Part shown: piece after piece, positions 8,517-18,236 of the stretch
Layout: every line of letters begins with the position of its first letter
Position numbering within the stretch: position 1 is the first letter of the stretch
Notes under the pieces: generated by a model
Told to the model about the DNA's origin: nothing
Databases searched by the model: none
What the model saw: the letters and a program-made list of their open reading frames with translations, nothing else
Translations under genes and position numbers: made by a program
Origin: Clostridiales bacterium
GTDB lineage: Bacteria > Bacillota > Clostridia > Lachnospirales > WQUN01
Reading direction: 5' to 3'
Assembly (NCBI GenBank): GCA_031270945.1
Contig: JAISWZ010000649.1
Location: 62,001-126,000, forward strand
Length of the DNA: 64,000 bases

Positions 8517-10040
8517 ATACACGGAATAAAACACATTCAGCATATCCAAGTAATACTGCCGTCCCTTTTCCTCCAGCTCTGAAGTTGCGTCATTGGCGTT
8601 TAGCGCTCCTGCGAAAACTGCCGCCTCAACTCCGGTATACCCGTTGAAGTCGCCTTGCTGATAGACTTCGCCAAGCCATTGGGCAAATCCCAGGATTCCT
8701 TGGCTTCCCAGGGGCACAGGCTCGCGGCACAGCTCAAAGAAAGCGTCAAAGGCTGGCTCGTCTGCTGGATAGAGCTTGCGGTATTCAGCCCAAAGGGACT
8801 CGTCGTTTATAAGCGGGAAGCAGTTGGGCAGATCATAGATCTTGTTGCCAGCTTCGTCAGTGAGAGTCTTGAAGCCCTCAATGCGGACAAGCCATCCTTC
8901 TTTGCTGAAGCTCATCCATTTGAGAAGCTCGTAGGCTTCCCTGGGAAAATCGGTGCCGCTGGATATTCCTGAGTAGTCAAGGAATGCCGGCTTTCTGTTT
9001 GTCGCCGTCCCATTGCCTCTTGGTATGACGTAAGGCACCATGTCAATGCCTTTTTCTATCGCTTCGGATTTGGTGTAGATGTTGTTGTACGTCCACCAAG
9101 CGTCCAGCTGCATTGCCACAAGGCCTGAGTTTCCTGGCCACATGTTGGCGTCTCCAGAGGCAGCCGCCCAGGCGTCCGTTCCCTGCAACGCTTGGTTTCC
9201 GTTTTGCTGAAGCTGGGCCATGAGGTTTACGCTATCTGCCCAAGCGCCAGCCAAGTGGTAGTTCTCTCCGTCCCAGCCGAATTCGGACAAGGCGTCATTC
9301 TGGGTTATGGGGCCGAAAGTGACAGGGCCAGCTCCGCCCATGTAGTTGTAGCCAAATATGTTCTGGTCAGGCCTAGTCATGTCCTTCACCAGCTGAACCA
9401 TGTCATCGTATGTCCAGTTATAGTCCGGCATGGGCACGTTAAGCTTATTGAACACTCCCCTGTCAAGGTAGGCTACCTCAGGCAGGTACTCTCCCACTAC
9501 CCTCATGGCTCTTAGGCCATCTATTGATACGCTTTCCTTCAGGCTTTCCAGGTAAAGGTCGGTATCCGGATCATTGTTCCAATACTCAGAAAAGTCATAG
9601 AACCAGCCATTGTTGATCGGTGTTGCAAGCTCCAGGAACTGATACACGTCAGGCAGCTGCCCGTCGCTAGCCATTGTCAGAAGAGCGCTCATGTACGTGT
9701 CAGTCCCGCCTGGGCGATCCACGACAACCGTGATGTTTGGATATTTTTCCGTGAACTTCGAGGCCAGGAGCTCAGCCATGTCATAGTCATCCCATGTGGC
9801 GTAGTGAAGCGTGATTGGGGTTGACGCGTCTAAATCCGGAAGCTTGGCTTCAGGAGTTGCCGCTGCTTCAGGCGCCGCTTCAGGAGCGGCGCTCTCAGGC
9901 GTCTGCGCCTGCGGCGCCTCCGGCGCCTTTGTTGCCGCTTCAGCTGGCGCCGTTGTAGGCTCAACCTTTGAGCCCATGCAGCCCGCTGATGCCAATAAAA
10001 ACAGTAAAGCCAGCATTGCCGCGACAAGTTTCTTGAACAT
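8505..10040 (-). CDS. ABC transporter sugar-binding lipoprotein (family 1)
   Basis: 511 aa, ATG start with AGGAGG seven bases upstream. Lipobox LASAGC puts the lipidated cysteine at residue 21. An Ala/Pro/Glu-rich linker (about 25-70) leads into a family 1 extracellular solute-binding domain: 'ITVVVDRPGGTDTYMSALLTMASDGQLPDVYQ', split in the usual way, then 'AYELLKWMSFSKEGW' near residue 385. It is the last gene of the operon and presumably delivers an oligosaccharide to the permeases encoded at 10146-11983. The operon's arabinanase suggests arabino-oligosaccharides, but specificity cannot be read from sequence. Confidence 0.85.
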   Translation of the reverse strand: MFKKLVAAMLALLFLLASAGCMGSKVEPTTAPAEAATKAPEAPQAQTPESAAPEAAPEAAATPEAKLPDLDASTPITLHYATWDDYDMAELLASKFTEKYPNITVVVDRPGGTDTYMSALLTMASDGQLPDVYQFLELATPINNGWFYDFSEYWNNDPDTDLYLESLKESVSIDGLRAMRVVGEYLPEVAYLDRGVFNKLNVPMPDYNWTYDDMVQLVKDMTRPDQNIFGYNYMGGAGPVTFGPITQNDALSEFGWDGENYHLAGAWADSVNLMAQLQQNGNQALQGTDAWAAASGDANMWPGNSGLVAMQLDAWWTYNNIYTKSEAIEKGIDMVPYVIPRGNGTATNRKPAFLDYSGISSGTDFPREAYELLKWMSFSKEGWLVRIEGFKTLTDEAGNKIYDLPNCFPLINDESLWAEYRKLYPADEPAFDAFFELCREPVPLGSQGILGFAQWLGEVYQQGDFNGYTGVEAAVFAGALNANDATSELEEKGRQYYLDMLNVFYSVYGKP

Positions 10041-10056
10041 TTCAGATCCTCCTTAA

Positions 10057-10140
10057 GATAAAAATATAAATAAGAAAAAACAAATAAAATAAAAAGACAA
10101 AAACAAAAACAAAAACAAAAATAAAAATATAAAACAAAAA
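10057..10140. repeat. A-rich simple repeat between permease and binding-protein genes
   Basis: The 105-bp spacer between 10040 and 10146 is nearly all A with C/T interruptions on the plus strand, including at least four copies of ACAAAA around 10096-10120. On the transcribed strand this is a T/G-rich tract just upstream of the AGGAGG of the binding-protein gene. Confidence 0.75.
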
Positions 10141-10145
10141 TATTT

Positions 10146-11069
10146 TTACTCTCCCGTGATCCCCGACCTATCCACGCTTTCCACAAACTGCTTCTGCAAT
10201 ACCGCGTACAGCGCCATGACTGGCGCTATGGCAAGCATTGTGCCAGCCATCCTCAAGGCCTCGTTCAGCCGGTTTGGAGACAGCTCCCAGCCGGAATAGA
10301 TGGACTCATAGGAGGACTGAAACCGCTGAAGCTCTAGCAATAGCGTTGTCAAGCCGCCATTGGCGCGGCTGTTGTTGAAGCCCAGGTAGAGGTTGACCAG
10401 GTACGTCTCGTTCCAGTACCAGACAAATGAGAAGATGGCGGCTACTACAATGGCTGGGAGGGACAGCGGCACCGCTATCCTGAAAAACGATCTTATATGT
10501 CCGGCCCCGTCTATCTCCGCCGCGTCTATCAAGGCTTGCGGGATCTGCTTGTGAAAGTTGAAGAAGATCAGGATGAATATGGAGCTGCGGAATCCCTGCC
10601 CCAACAGGGCAGGTACTATGAAAGCCTGGATGTTCCCGGTCAGCTTCAGGCTTGAGTAGATGATGTAAGTAGGGATCATGGTTATCTGCGGAGGGATCAC
10701 AATGATAAAAATGAGTATGGCAAGCCAGAGCTTTTTCAGCGGAAACTCATACCTGGCAAAGGCGTAGCCCGCCATGGAAGTGACAACCAGCTGGCAGAGC
10801 GTTGGCCAGAGAGCTATGTGGATGTTCTTTAGCAAGGACGGGATATAGTCCATGGTGGCTAGGGCATCCGCATAGTTCTTGATGTGCAGGGTCGACGGAA
10901 TCCACTTTGTGGACGAGTCCAGCAGATCAGAGGGGTTCATGAACGACGTCGCAAGCATGTAAAGCACTGGGTACACGTAGATGAATCCAATGGATATTAA
11001 AAGGGTGTATGTCGCAAAGCTAGCCAGAAACCCGCTTTTGTCCCTTGTGCCAAAGAGGAGCTTTTTCAT
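10146..11069 (-). CDS. ABC sugar permease, MalG type
   Basis: 307 aa with six predicted TM helices. It carries the EAA-loop signature 'DAAEIDGAGHIRSFFRIAVPLS' (split around GAGH), which docks the shared ATPase. The N-terminus ('TYTLLISIGFIYVYPVLYML') and 'PSDL' motif are typical of CUT1 inner subunits. Its ATG overlaps the TGA of the preceding permease (ATGA at 11066-11069), so translation is coupled. No ATP-binding subunit is encoded in the operon, as is common for CUT1 systems served by an MsmX-type ATPase elsewhere. Confidence 0.88.
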   Translation of the reverse strand: MKKLLFGTRDKSGFLASFATYTLLISIGFIYVYPVLYMLATSFMNPSDLLDSSTKWIPSTLHIKNYADALATMDYIPSLLKNIHIALWPTLCQLVVTSMAGYAFARYEFPLKKLWLAILIFIIVIPPQITMIPTYIIYSSLKLTGNIQAFIVPALLGQGFRSSIFILIFFNFHKQIPQALIDAAEIDGAGHIRSFFRIAVPLSLPAIVVAAIFSFVWYWNETYLVNLYLGFNNSRANGGLTTLLLELQRFQSSYESIYSGWELSPNRLNEALRMAGTMLAIAPVMALYAVLQKQFVESVDRSGITGE

Positions 11070-11983
11070 TTTCTCGCCCTCTTTCTAAGTCTCTCCCGTT
11101 TTTTCCGCTCTATCTTGTCGCTCTTGTCCGGCGGGACTCGCAACAGCCTCCAGAACAGCCCCAGCATCAAAAGTATGGCGACGGAGTAAGTCCAAGCTTG
11201 GGCTGAAGCGTACCCATACCCCCTGCTTGAGGCGAACATGTTGTCGTAGATAAGATCAATGATCTCGTTCTGCCCGCCTGTGGCAAGCCATATGACAGTG
11301 TAGATGGCGTTAAGCAGTATCATGGGCCTGATGGATGGCATCGTGATCTTCCAGAAGCATTCCCAGCCGGATCCCCCGTCTATCTTGGCCGCCTCGTAAA
11401 GTGCGGGGCTGACCTTTTGAAGCGCCGCCAGAAAGATCAGGATCTGGACGCCGGAATTCCAAAGTATCAAGATGAGGGAAGAAAACATGTCTACGATTGG
11501 ATCTGAGACCCAGACCGGCAGGAACGACACCGCTTCCGCTATCGCCTGCGCGTTCACTATTGGCACGGTAGCCGCCCCTTGGCTTACCAGCTCATTCATC
11601 ACAGGGCCTGTGGCTATGATCACTGGGAGGAAGAAGATCGATCTAAAAAAGCCGCGCGCTTTTATCTTTTGGTTTAGCATAATGCTTATGACAAGGGAAA
11701 AAGTCGTTATGATCGCAACCTCTGGCACGGTTCTAACCGCAAAGCCTATCAAGGCCTGCAAGAAGGTGGTGTCTACAACAAACAGATCATGGTAGTTCTT
11801 GAACCCCACCGGCATCAGAAGCATTCCCTTGGGCATCATCCGCACCGTGTTCAGGCTGAAGTTGAAGGAGTTGATCAAGGGGTAGACCACGAGGACCAGC
11901 ACCCCTATTATCCAAGGCGCCAAGAACATGTAGGCGTAAAGCCAGTTCCTGAGTGTCCGTTTGGAAAGGCGCCGCTTTTTCAC
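11066..11983 (-). CDS. ABC sugar permease, MalF type
   Basis: About 305 aa. GTG 11983 is preferred: GGAGG lies seven bases upstream, and the start overlaps the TGA of the DUF5696 gene as GTGA. An upstream TTG would overlap the ribosome binding site. Six TM helices; EAA signature 'EAAKIDGGSGWECFWKITMP'. A basic C-terminal tail (KKRERLRKRARK) is unusual but short. Forms the likely heterodimeric channel with the product of 10146-11069. Confidence 0.87.
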   Translation of the reverse strand: MKKRRLSKRTLRNWLYAYMFLAPWIIGVLVLVVYPLINSFNFSLNTVRMMPKGMLLMPVGFKNYHDLFVVDTTFLQALIGFAVRTVPEVAIITTFSLVISIMLNQKIKARGFFRSIFFLPVIIATGPVMNELVSQGAATVPIVNAQAIAEAVSFLPVWVSDPIVDMFSSLILILWNSGVQILIFLAALQKVSPALYEAAKIDGGSGWECFWKITMPSIRPMILLNAIYTVIWLATGGQNEIIDLIYDNMFASSRGYGYASAQAWTYSVAILLMLGLFWRLLRVPPDKSDKIERKKRERLRKRARK

Positions 11984-14175
11984 CTGACCGCCTCCCAACC
12001 CAGCGCTGGAACCGAAGTCCCATCGACTATGATCTCAGAATCTCCAAAATTGACATAGATCCTGGCGCCGTTTTCGTAGTCAACCACAGCCAGATCTTTT
12101 GATCTTTTGTGGGATGTGATCGCGGATCCTTCCGTTGCCAAGTCCAGTTTTCGAAAAATCTTGTCATGTTCTTTGATCTGCTCATGCAGCATCTCGTACT
12201 GTGAGGAATAGATGTCGCTCCTGTTTGTGTACCGCAGAAGCGCTGGGTTTTCCTCGGTTACCAGAAAAGCTGGGCGCATGCCACCTTCTATTAGCTTCAA
12301 AAGGCTTTCTTTCTGGTTTGGGGTGAAGTTCAGGTACTCTCCGTACACCGGGATCTGCCCTGAGAGGGCTATGGCCAGAAACGGCACTTCCCTGGAAGAG
12401 TAGATGTAATCGGATCCGCCAGTTGGCATATTTACCAAACTTGATCCATATTTAAATAGAAAAGCGAATGGCTCGTCAAGGACTAGCCCATCCCCTAACG
12501 CCTCAGCTGCCTGGCTGTATATTGCGGCCGCGTCTGCCCTGTCATAGTAGCTTCCGTCCTTGAACGCCGTAAGAAAGCTCGTGATCCCGGACAGGCATAT
12601 GCTGGCGCTTATGTTGCTCTTCGTTGCCGCCTCCAGGCTCTTGAACGGAGACAGATACCTTAGCTCCGGATAAACCATGCTTCCCGTATTTATCTCATAT
12701 GTTCTTCCAGTCACCCGCTTTAGGGATCCCAGCGATTCAAAGGGATGGGCGTCTGGGCTAATTGAAAGCAGGTTAGCGTCAAGCGCCAAGATGTCACCAA
12801 GCTCTTTTGCCGTATCAAGAAGCTTTTTCATCCCGCCTTTTCCGCCCAGCCCGCTGGCCGGGCTATAGTCAAGCGCAGGACTTCCCGCAGTGTACCCTCC
12901 AGTTCTCCAGCCTCGGTATACGCTCAGGGTTTTGAACCCCAGATCTTCCAATATATTTGCCGCGCTTGCGAAATCGGTCATGTTCACGTCCAGCTTAAAC
13001 AAGGCCCAGTTCTCTTTCTCTTGTCCGAAAAAGTCCACTTGGGTTCGGTAGGACATGTCTTTGGCATTTTCAAAGGTTCCGGTCTCTGTCAAGTAGTCCC
13101 TGTACCTGAACGCCATCCCGTCATACCCGGCATTATCTCCAGAGACAAAGGCGAATCTCATCTTAATGTCGATCCTGTTTGGTCGCTCGGTTCTTGACTG
13201 GATGGTTCCGCTGGTCTGCCCTGTGGGCTGCATGAACACATGCCTGTATATGAACCTGGCAGAGATCCAGTCGTATATCGTGCTGGCCCCGTTTGGCCAG
13301 GCCTCTATGGTTGCGCTTTCCGCTCCGCTTTCGATTATCGCCGCAAACCCCAGCTTCTTGTCCGTATGCACCATCCCGTAAACAGGGACAAGTATCTTCT
13401 CAGGCAAAACCCAGTAGTCATTCCAGGCTTCAGCCGCGTTTAGCCCAATGTTGTCGCCATAGCAGCTGCTTATAAACGGAGACGGAAACCGCTTCTCGTT
13501 GTCCTTTAGCTCGATTAGCGCCCCCTGCCCGTCAGGAATTAGCATGTATCCAGCGTCAGCGCCAAGAACCGAGTGCCCCATGAACGGGTAGACGTATATG
13601 GCGCCAACAGTTGTGTCAGGCTTCTCCTCAACTATGGATGACTGAGGGATCTCAGCTGAAAACCCGTAGTCCCAAAGGCTGACCTCAAGCGCGAAGGATA
13701 TGCCTGGATCCTCAAACCGGACAAGCGCGTCAAACCCGTTTTCCCTGTAAATCAGCTCGATCTCCTTTTTGGCGTTTACCATGTCAGCCCTGATCATGTT
13801 CAGGTTGGTGCCCTGGATATACTCCAGAACCACCCCCGACTGGCAAAACCCCGCCCAGTTCTTGTTGTCCCCGGAGCTTGGAGTTTCTACCGTAGATCTC
13901 ATGTATTCCCCAGTTGTCTTGTCTTTGATTATGATTCCTAGCGTTTCATCATTCAGGTACATCTCCCAGAAGCTGTTCTCTGAGACAAGCAAATGCCCTT
14001 CCAACTCCGCCACCCTAGCCAGGCTCTTTTGAGAGCCCACGCTTTTCGTGTAGAAGCCGGCGGTCCCCGCCGGCGGGGAGGCTGGGGTTTTCGCTGCGCA
14101 TGCCGTTAGGCATGCCAATGCGATAAAAGCCATTGCGCTTATCGCTAGCCGACAAAATGCCTTAAGTTTTCGCAA
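11980..14175 (-). CDS. DUF5696-like lipoprotein of a carbohydrate uptake operon
   Basis: 731 aa from a TTG start (GGCGGTG about seven bases upstream), overlapping the end of the NHL gene by 14 bp. Lipobox 'CLTAC' near residue 26. The large extracellular part ('YVYPFMGHSVLGADAGYMLIPDG', split; 'KLDVNMTDFASAANILEDLG'; 'LVTEENPALLRYTNRSDIYSS', split) matches what I know as the DUF5696 family, repeatedly linked to sugar ABC operons. The middle has the look of a glycosidase-like TIM barrel ('LDANLLSISPDAHPF', 'GDGLVLDEPFAFLFKYGSS'). Catalytic role unproven. The gene sits between the two permease pairs of the operon. Confidence 0.75.
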   Translation of the reverse strand: MRKLKAFCRLAISAMAFIALACLTACAAKTPASPPAGTAGFYTKSVGSQKSLARVAELEGHLLVSENSFWEMYLNDETLGIIIKDKTTGEYMRSTVETPSSGDNKNWAGFCQSGVVLEYIQGTNLNMIRADMVNAKKEIELIYRENGFDALVRFEDPGISFALEVSLWDYGFSAEIPQSSIVEEKPDTTVGAIYVYPFMGHSVLGADAGYMLIPDGQGALIELKDNEKRFPSPFISSCYGDNIGLNAAEAWNDYWVLPEKILVPVYGMVHTDKKLGFAAIIESGAESATIEAWPNGASTIYDWISARFIYRHVFMQPTGQTSGTIQSRTERPNRIDIKMRFAFVSGDNAGYDGMAFRYRDYLTETGTFENAKDMSYRTQVDFFGQEKENWALFKLDVNMTDFASAANILEDLGFKTLSVYRGWRTGGYTAGSPALDYSPASGLGGKGGMKKLLDTAKELGDILALDANLLSISPDAHPFESLGSLKRVTGRTYEINTGSMVYPELRYLSPFKSLEAATKSNISASICLSGITSFLTAFKDGSYYDRADAAAIYSQAAEALGDGLVLDEPFAFLFKYGSSLVNMPTGGSDYIYSSREVPFLAIALSGQIPVYGEYLNFTPNQKESLLKLIEGGMRPAFLVTEENPALLRYTNRSDIYSSQYEMLHEQIKEHDKIFRKLDLATEGSAITSHKRSKDLAVVDYENGARIYVNFGDSEIIVDGTSVPALGWEAVR

Positions 14176-16189
14176 GCTTGAACACCGCCTCTCCGGCTAT
14201 CGAGGAAACGAAATCGATGAACTGCGAAACCAGAACGTAAACTATGAAAACCAGCAAAGCGCAGACAATGCAAGCGAACGCTCCAAGAAGCACAACTTTC
14301 AGGGTCTTGCCGAAGCTGTAGTCATTCAGGTTTTTTATTGCCAGAAAAGCTAGAATCGCAGTCCAGGCCACAGCGACAACGTTTAGCAGCGTTATGAAGA
14401 ACCCCTCGCCAAGCGTCAGGACATTCGTAAATATTATCACGCCTGGCTTTATTAGGAATATTGGGGCGAAAGCGTAGATCGCTCCAGCGAACAGCTCCTT
14501 CAGGGTTGCCTCCCCATCTGTTATGGTGCAAACCAAGTAGAGGCAGCCAACCGAAAGGGCAAATACGGAAAAGACAGTGAAGAAGTCTCCAGCCAAGTCG
14601 TAATAGCCGTTTGGGACGCTCTTGAACAAGAAGCCAGAAAAGTATTTTTCTAGAACAAACAGGACAAAGAAGGCCAACAGAAGAATTCCCGAAGACTTCC
14701 ATCCCGCCTTTCCCTCGTGCTTGATCCCGTAGGCCGCATCCGAGGGGTTTTTGATGTTCCTAAACGCGAACATGCATTGATCTACAAGATTTATATTTCT
14801 CACCCGGCTTGCCGCGTTCCTGGCCCCAGTCAGAAACGCGGTTTTCCGGTCTGCCCATTTGGCGGCTTGCCAAAGGGCGGCAAGCGCCGCCAAGACAAGA
14901 ATGGCTATGCCAAGGTTGCTCCCCAGCCAGTTTGATCGAAGCTCCCAGAACGCGTCGGAATAGCCCCTCCTATTGTTTCCCAGCCTGAAATTCTCCAGCG
15001 CCTCAGCATACTGCCGCTCTCGGTATGCCGCTTCGCCCAGCCCCGTGCTTGCATAGGCGAACTGTGAATTCATCTTCTGGATCTGCGTCCAAGGCTCTTT
15101 GCTCTCTAAATATTTGCCTTCGTCAAAGAGCCTGAAAGCTTCGTGAACCAAGTCCGCGAACTCTGTCGGGGCAAACGCCTGCACAGAGTTCTTCTCGCTG
15201 TCAGAGACATAGATCCATCCTCGCTCATCTACCGCCATGCCTGAAACTGTCTTGAATAACCCCACTCTGCTTTTGCCGTCATCCGGAGCGCCAAATATGA
15301 AGATCAGATCGCCCTCGGAATTGTACTCGTATATTCGGCCGCTCCTGGCGGCCGCGAAGATGTTGCCGTTTAAGCCTACGGCCACAGCCGTGAATTCGGA
15401 GTCGGAAAACGACACGTCAAGAATGTTTCGCCCTGACATGTTCAGCTTCTTCAATGGCGCGCTCGCGTCTCCAGTGCTCACGGCGTACACCAGCCCCTGC
15501 TGGTCTATGGCCATGTTTGTCACGGCAACTGGAACAGCGTCAGTTAGCCTTGCCATCTGCTCTTCTGTGTAGACAAGCCTTCTAAACATGGTAAGCAGGT
15601 TGACCCTGGTCTGGTTAGCTCCGAAGTACCCCAGGAAATCTCCGCCAGATCCGCCCGCCACCTGGATTATCCCGTTTGTGTTCCCTTTTGAGGCCACATA
15701 TATGTTGCCTCTCTTGTCCACCGCAACCTTTTGCGGCTTGTATTGCGCCATCTTCCCGAACAGGGGATGTGTTGGCCGTTCGTATTCAAAAATTTGGTTT
15801 CCGTCTTTATCCAGAACTACGGTCTTTTCCAATCCCTCGTCAGCAACGTAGACCGTCCTGGATCCGTCCACCCATACCCCGCGAGGCGCTGACAGGATTC
15901 CTGATCCCAACACCCGAACCAGATCTCCAGAAGGCGTCGCGACTATTATTCTCTTCCCGCCAGTGTCAGCGATATACAGGTTTCCATCATATCCTACCCT
16001 TACGTCAGACGGGCTTCCAAGCAGAAGCTCTCCTACGCTGGTGATCGAAAGCGCTGGCTCATAGGCGGTCTGGGTTTCGCTCAAGCCTTCCCCCGGCGTT
16101 CTGGTATAGGTCTTGTACGGCGTAGCCGAAAACGCCGGCACGGCCATTGCCATGCATAAAATCGCCGCGATAGCGGCAATCCGTTTCAT
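14162..16189 (-). CDS. NHL-repeat propeller fused to a Yip1-like membrane domain
   Basis: 675 aa; ATG 16189 is preferred over an upstream GTG because AAGGCGTGAGG lies in front of it. Signal peptide 1-22. Residues about 50-345 hold NHL repeats of the 'GNLYIADTGGKRI' / 'GWIYVSDSEKNSV' kind forming an extracellular beta-propeller. A TPR-like stretch (about 350-410, 'YAEALENFRLGN') follows, then a TM helix near 425-445. The C-terminal domain has about five TM helices (505-665) resembling Yip1-family membrane proteins ('GAIYAFAPIFLIKP'). This composite is a recurring companion of DUF5696 proteins in such operons, probably a surface sensor or assembly factor. Confidence 0.75.
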   Translation of the reverse strand: MKRIAAIAAILCMAMAVPAFSATPYKTYTRTPGEGLSETQTAYEPALSITSVGELLLGSPSDVRVGYDGNLYIADTGGKRIIVATPSGDLVRVLGSGILSAPRGVWVDGSRTVYVADEGLEKTVVLDKDGNQIFEYERPTHPLFGKMAQYKPQKVAVDKRGNIYVASKGNTNGIIQVAGGSGGDFLGYFGANQTRVNLLTMFRRLVYTEEQMARLTDAVPVAVTNMAIDQQGLVYAVSTGDASAPLKKLNMSGRNILDVSFSDSEFTAVAVGLNGNIFAAARSGRIYEYNSEGDLIFIFGAPDDGKSRVGLFKTVSGMAVDERGWIYVSDSEKNSVQAFAPTEFADLVHEAFRLFDEGKYLESKEPWTQIQKMNSQFAYASTGLGEAAYRERQYAEALENFRLGNNRRGYSDAFWELRSNWLGSNLGIAILVLAALAALWQAAKWADRKTAFLTGARNAASRVRNINLVDQCMFAFRNIKNPSDAAYGIKHEGKAGWKSSGILLLAFFVLFVLEKYFSGFLFKSVPNGYYDLAGDFFTVFSVFALSVGCLYLVCTITDGEATLKELFAGAIYAFAPIFLIKPGVIIFTNVLTLGEGFFITLLNVVAVAWTAILAFLAIKNLNDYSFGKTLKVVLLGAFACIVCALLVFIVYVLVSQFIDFVSSIAGEAVFKLAKT

Positions 16190-16200
16190 AGGCCTCACGC

Positions 16201-16255
16201 CTTTTTATTTAATTTAATTTAATTTAATTAATTAAATAATTTTTTTAAAAATCAC
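16201..16255. repeat. TTTAA simple repeat upstream of the NHL gene
   Basis: Several TTTAA/TTAAT units fill the ribosome-binding-site-proximal end of the 174-bp spacer before the NHL gene (transcribed on the minus strand). The rest of the spacer is plain AT-rich sequence. Confidence 0.7.
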
Positions 16256-16363
16256 TCGCAAAATCTTAGTGCAATTTTTGCTTATTAAGGAAAAATCTCT
16301 TGAAAACCATCGAATTTTGGCTTGATTTATTGGAAATATTTCGAAAATCAACTTTATTTTTGC

Positions 16364-17224
16364 TTACTTCAGCCCCGAATGCGCCATAGTATTCATGACA
16401 TTCGACTGCAGTATGACAAACAAAACCAGGTTCGGCACAAACATCACAAGAGTTGCGGCGGCCGCCATTCCCTGGCCCGCCACTGCGCCGCTAGCGCTGA
16501 GCGTGCTCATGTAAAACGCCAGGGTTCTCACTTCCTCCTGGGTTGTGAAAACGGAGCTGGTTTCGATGTTGTTCCAGGAAAGCTGGAAAGCCAGTATCGC
16601 TCCAGTGGCAACAGCCGGACGAATCATTGGAAGTATGACTTTGAAGAAAACGGAGAGCGCCCCTGCTCCGTCAACCGTGGCCGCGTCTATCAGCGCGTCA
16701 GGGATCTGGTCTATGAACTGCTTCAGCAGGAACAACGCGACTGGCATAGCCAGAAGAGGCAGGACATGCGCCAGGAACGTATCGTCTATCCCCAAGAAAG
16801 TGATTGTCATGTACCTGGGAATGGTCACAGCGGCGGGAACAAACATCAAGGCCGCGTTGTTTATCGCAAATATGGCGCCTTTTAGCCTGAAGTCCATCTT
16901 TGACAAGGCGAACCCCGCAAGCGAGGATATTATTATGGTTCCAAGAACCACAAGCGCGGTTGCCAAGACAGAGTTGAATACGTACCTGGAAACCGGCACT
17001 GTTGCCGCCTTGGCGGCGGTGAACAGCGCCCGGAAGTTCTCCAGGGTAGGCTTCCTGGGATAGAACTGGGGCGGGTACGCAAATATCTCATCCATGGGCT
17101 TGAACGCGTGAAACACAATGAAAATGATGGGAAGCGCCATAAATGCCGCCAATGGCACAAGCAGGCAGTAAAAAGGGATCTGGCTCTTGTGGAACCTGTC
17201 CGGGTTCACAGTGGTCTGGCCCAT
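16364..17224 (-). CDS. ABC sugar permease, MalG type (second pair)
   Basis: 286 aa, ATG with AAGGAGG six bases upstream. Six TM helices. EAA signature 'DAATVDGAGALSVFFKVILP' near residue 180. 'FKPMDEIFAYPPQFYPRKPT' after the first TM helix is typical for CUT1 MalG-like subunits. Partner of the permease at 17353-18234; together they should serve the large binding protein encoded upstream. Confidence 0.87.
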   Translation of the reverse strand: MGQTTVNPDRFHKSQIPFYCLLVPLAAFMALPIIFIVFHAFKPMDEIFAYPPQFYPRKPTLENFRALFTAAKAATVPVSRYVFNSVLATALVVLGTIIISSLAGFALSKMDFRLKGAIFAINNAALMFVPAAVTIPRYMTITFLGIDDTFLAHVLPLLAMPVALFLLKQFIDQIPDALIDAATVDGAGALSVFFKVILPMIRPAVATGAILAFQLSWNNIETSSVFTTQEEVRTLAFYMSTLSASGAVAGQGMAAAATLVMFVPNLVLFVILQSNVMNTMAHSGLK

Positions 17225-17286
17225 GAGAACCTCCTTGTCTGAAGCTTGGATTGGTTTTGGTTTTTGGTTTGGTTTTTGGTTTTTTA

Positions 17287-17349
<63 letters not shown>

Positions 17350-17352
17350 ATT

Positions 17353-18234
17353 TTAATCATCTTTCAGAACCTTGCGCGACGCCTGGGAGAATCCCCATAT
17401 AATCGCCAGCAGGACAACGCTTGCAGCTGAGGCGTAGCCCATTTCGTACCTGATGAACCCGTAGTCTTCTATATGGTTAACCATCAGCTGGCCGGCGTAA
17501 GCAGGCGTGGGGTTTGACCCGGTGAGCATGACGCCTATCGCTCCGGCCTGAAACGCGCCAACTATGCTCATCACCGCCCCGAACAGCATCTGGGGCTTCA
17601 TCGAGGGTATCGTTATGTAAAATATCTCTTGAAGCCTGCTTTTCATTCCGTCAATGGCGGCCGCCTCGTACAGGGTCTTGTCGATGTTCAGGACTCCGGC
17701 GAGCATGGCCAAAAAGCCTACTCCCATGGAGCTCCAGATGGCGACAAGAATGATGATTGGCATTATGAACTGCGCGTTAAAGAAAAAGTTTATGGGCTCG
17801 TTCACGAGCCCAAGCTGCTTTAGGATGGCATTGATGTAGCCCTGGGGGCTTCCCAGGAATATCAGTCTCCACACGACAGAGACAGCGACTCCCGCTGTCA
17901 TGGATGGGGAGTAAATAAGCATTGACAAAACCGCCCTGGGCCCCTTCTGGATCTGGGCTAATGACCAGGCCAGGAGAAACGCCAAGGCGTATCCTCCTGG
18001 CCCTACGATCAGGGCGAACAGGATTGAATTTGGCAAAACGTGCTGCAAAAAGATCAGATCCTGGGTGAACAGGTTCACGTAGTTCAAGAGGCCAATGAAC
18101 TTCGGAAAGCTTATGGCGTTGAAGTTCGTGAATCCAAGCGCTATGGCCATGGCAACCGGAACTATTATAAAGGCTGAAAACAGCAAAAGGTATGGGGCCA
18201 GAAACCCGTATGGGACGTATTTCTTCTGTATCAT
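17353..18234 (-). CDS. ABC sugar permease, MalF type (second pair)
   Basis: 293 aa, ATG two bases after the TGA of the solute-binding protein gene, so translationally coupled. Six TM helices. EAA signature '[20 protein letters not shown]' near residues 190-210. '[19 protein letters not shown]' at the N-terminus is typical of CUT1 MalF-like subunits. Forms a channel with the permease at 16364-17224. Confidence 0.88.
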   Translation of the reverse strand: MIQKKYVPYGFLAPYLLLFSAFIIVPVAMAIALGFTNFNAISFPKFIGLLNYVNLFTQDLIFLQHVLPNSILFALIVGPGGYALAFLLAWSLAQIQKGPRAVLSMLIYSPSMTAGVAVSVVWRLIFLGSPQGYINAILKQLGLVNEPINFFFNAQFIMPIIILVAIWSSMGVGFLAMLAGVLNIDKTLYEAAAIDGMKSRLQEIFYITIPSMKPQMLFGAVMSIVGAFQAGAIGVMLTGSNPTPAYAGQLMVNHIEDYGFIRYEMGYASAASVVLLAIIWGFSQASRKVLKDD

Positions 18235-18236
18235 TC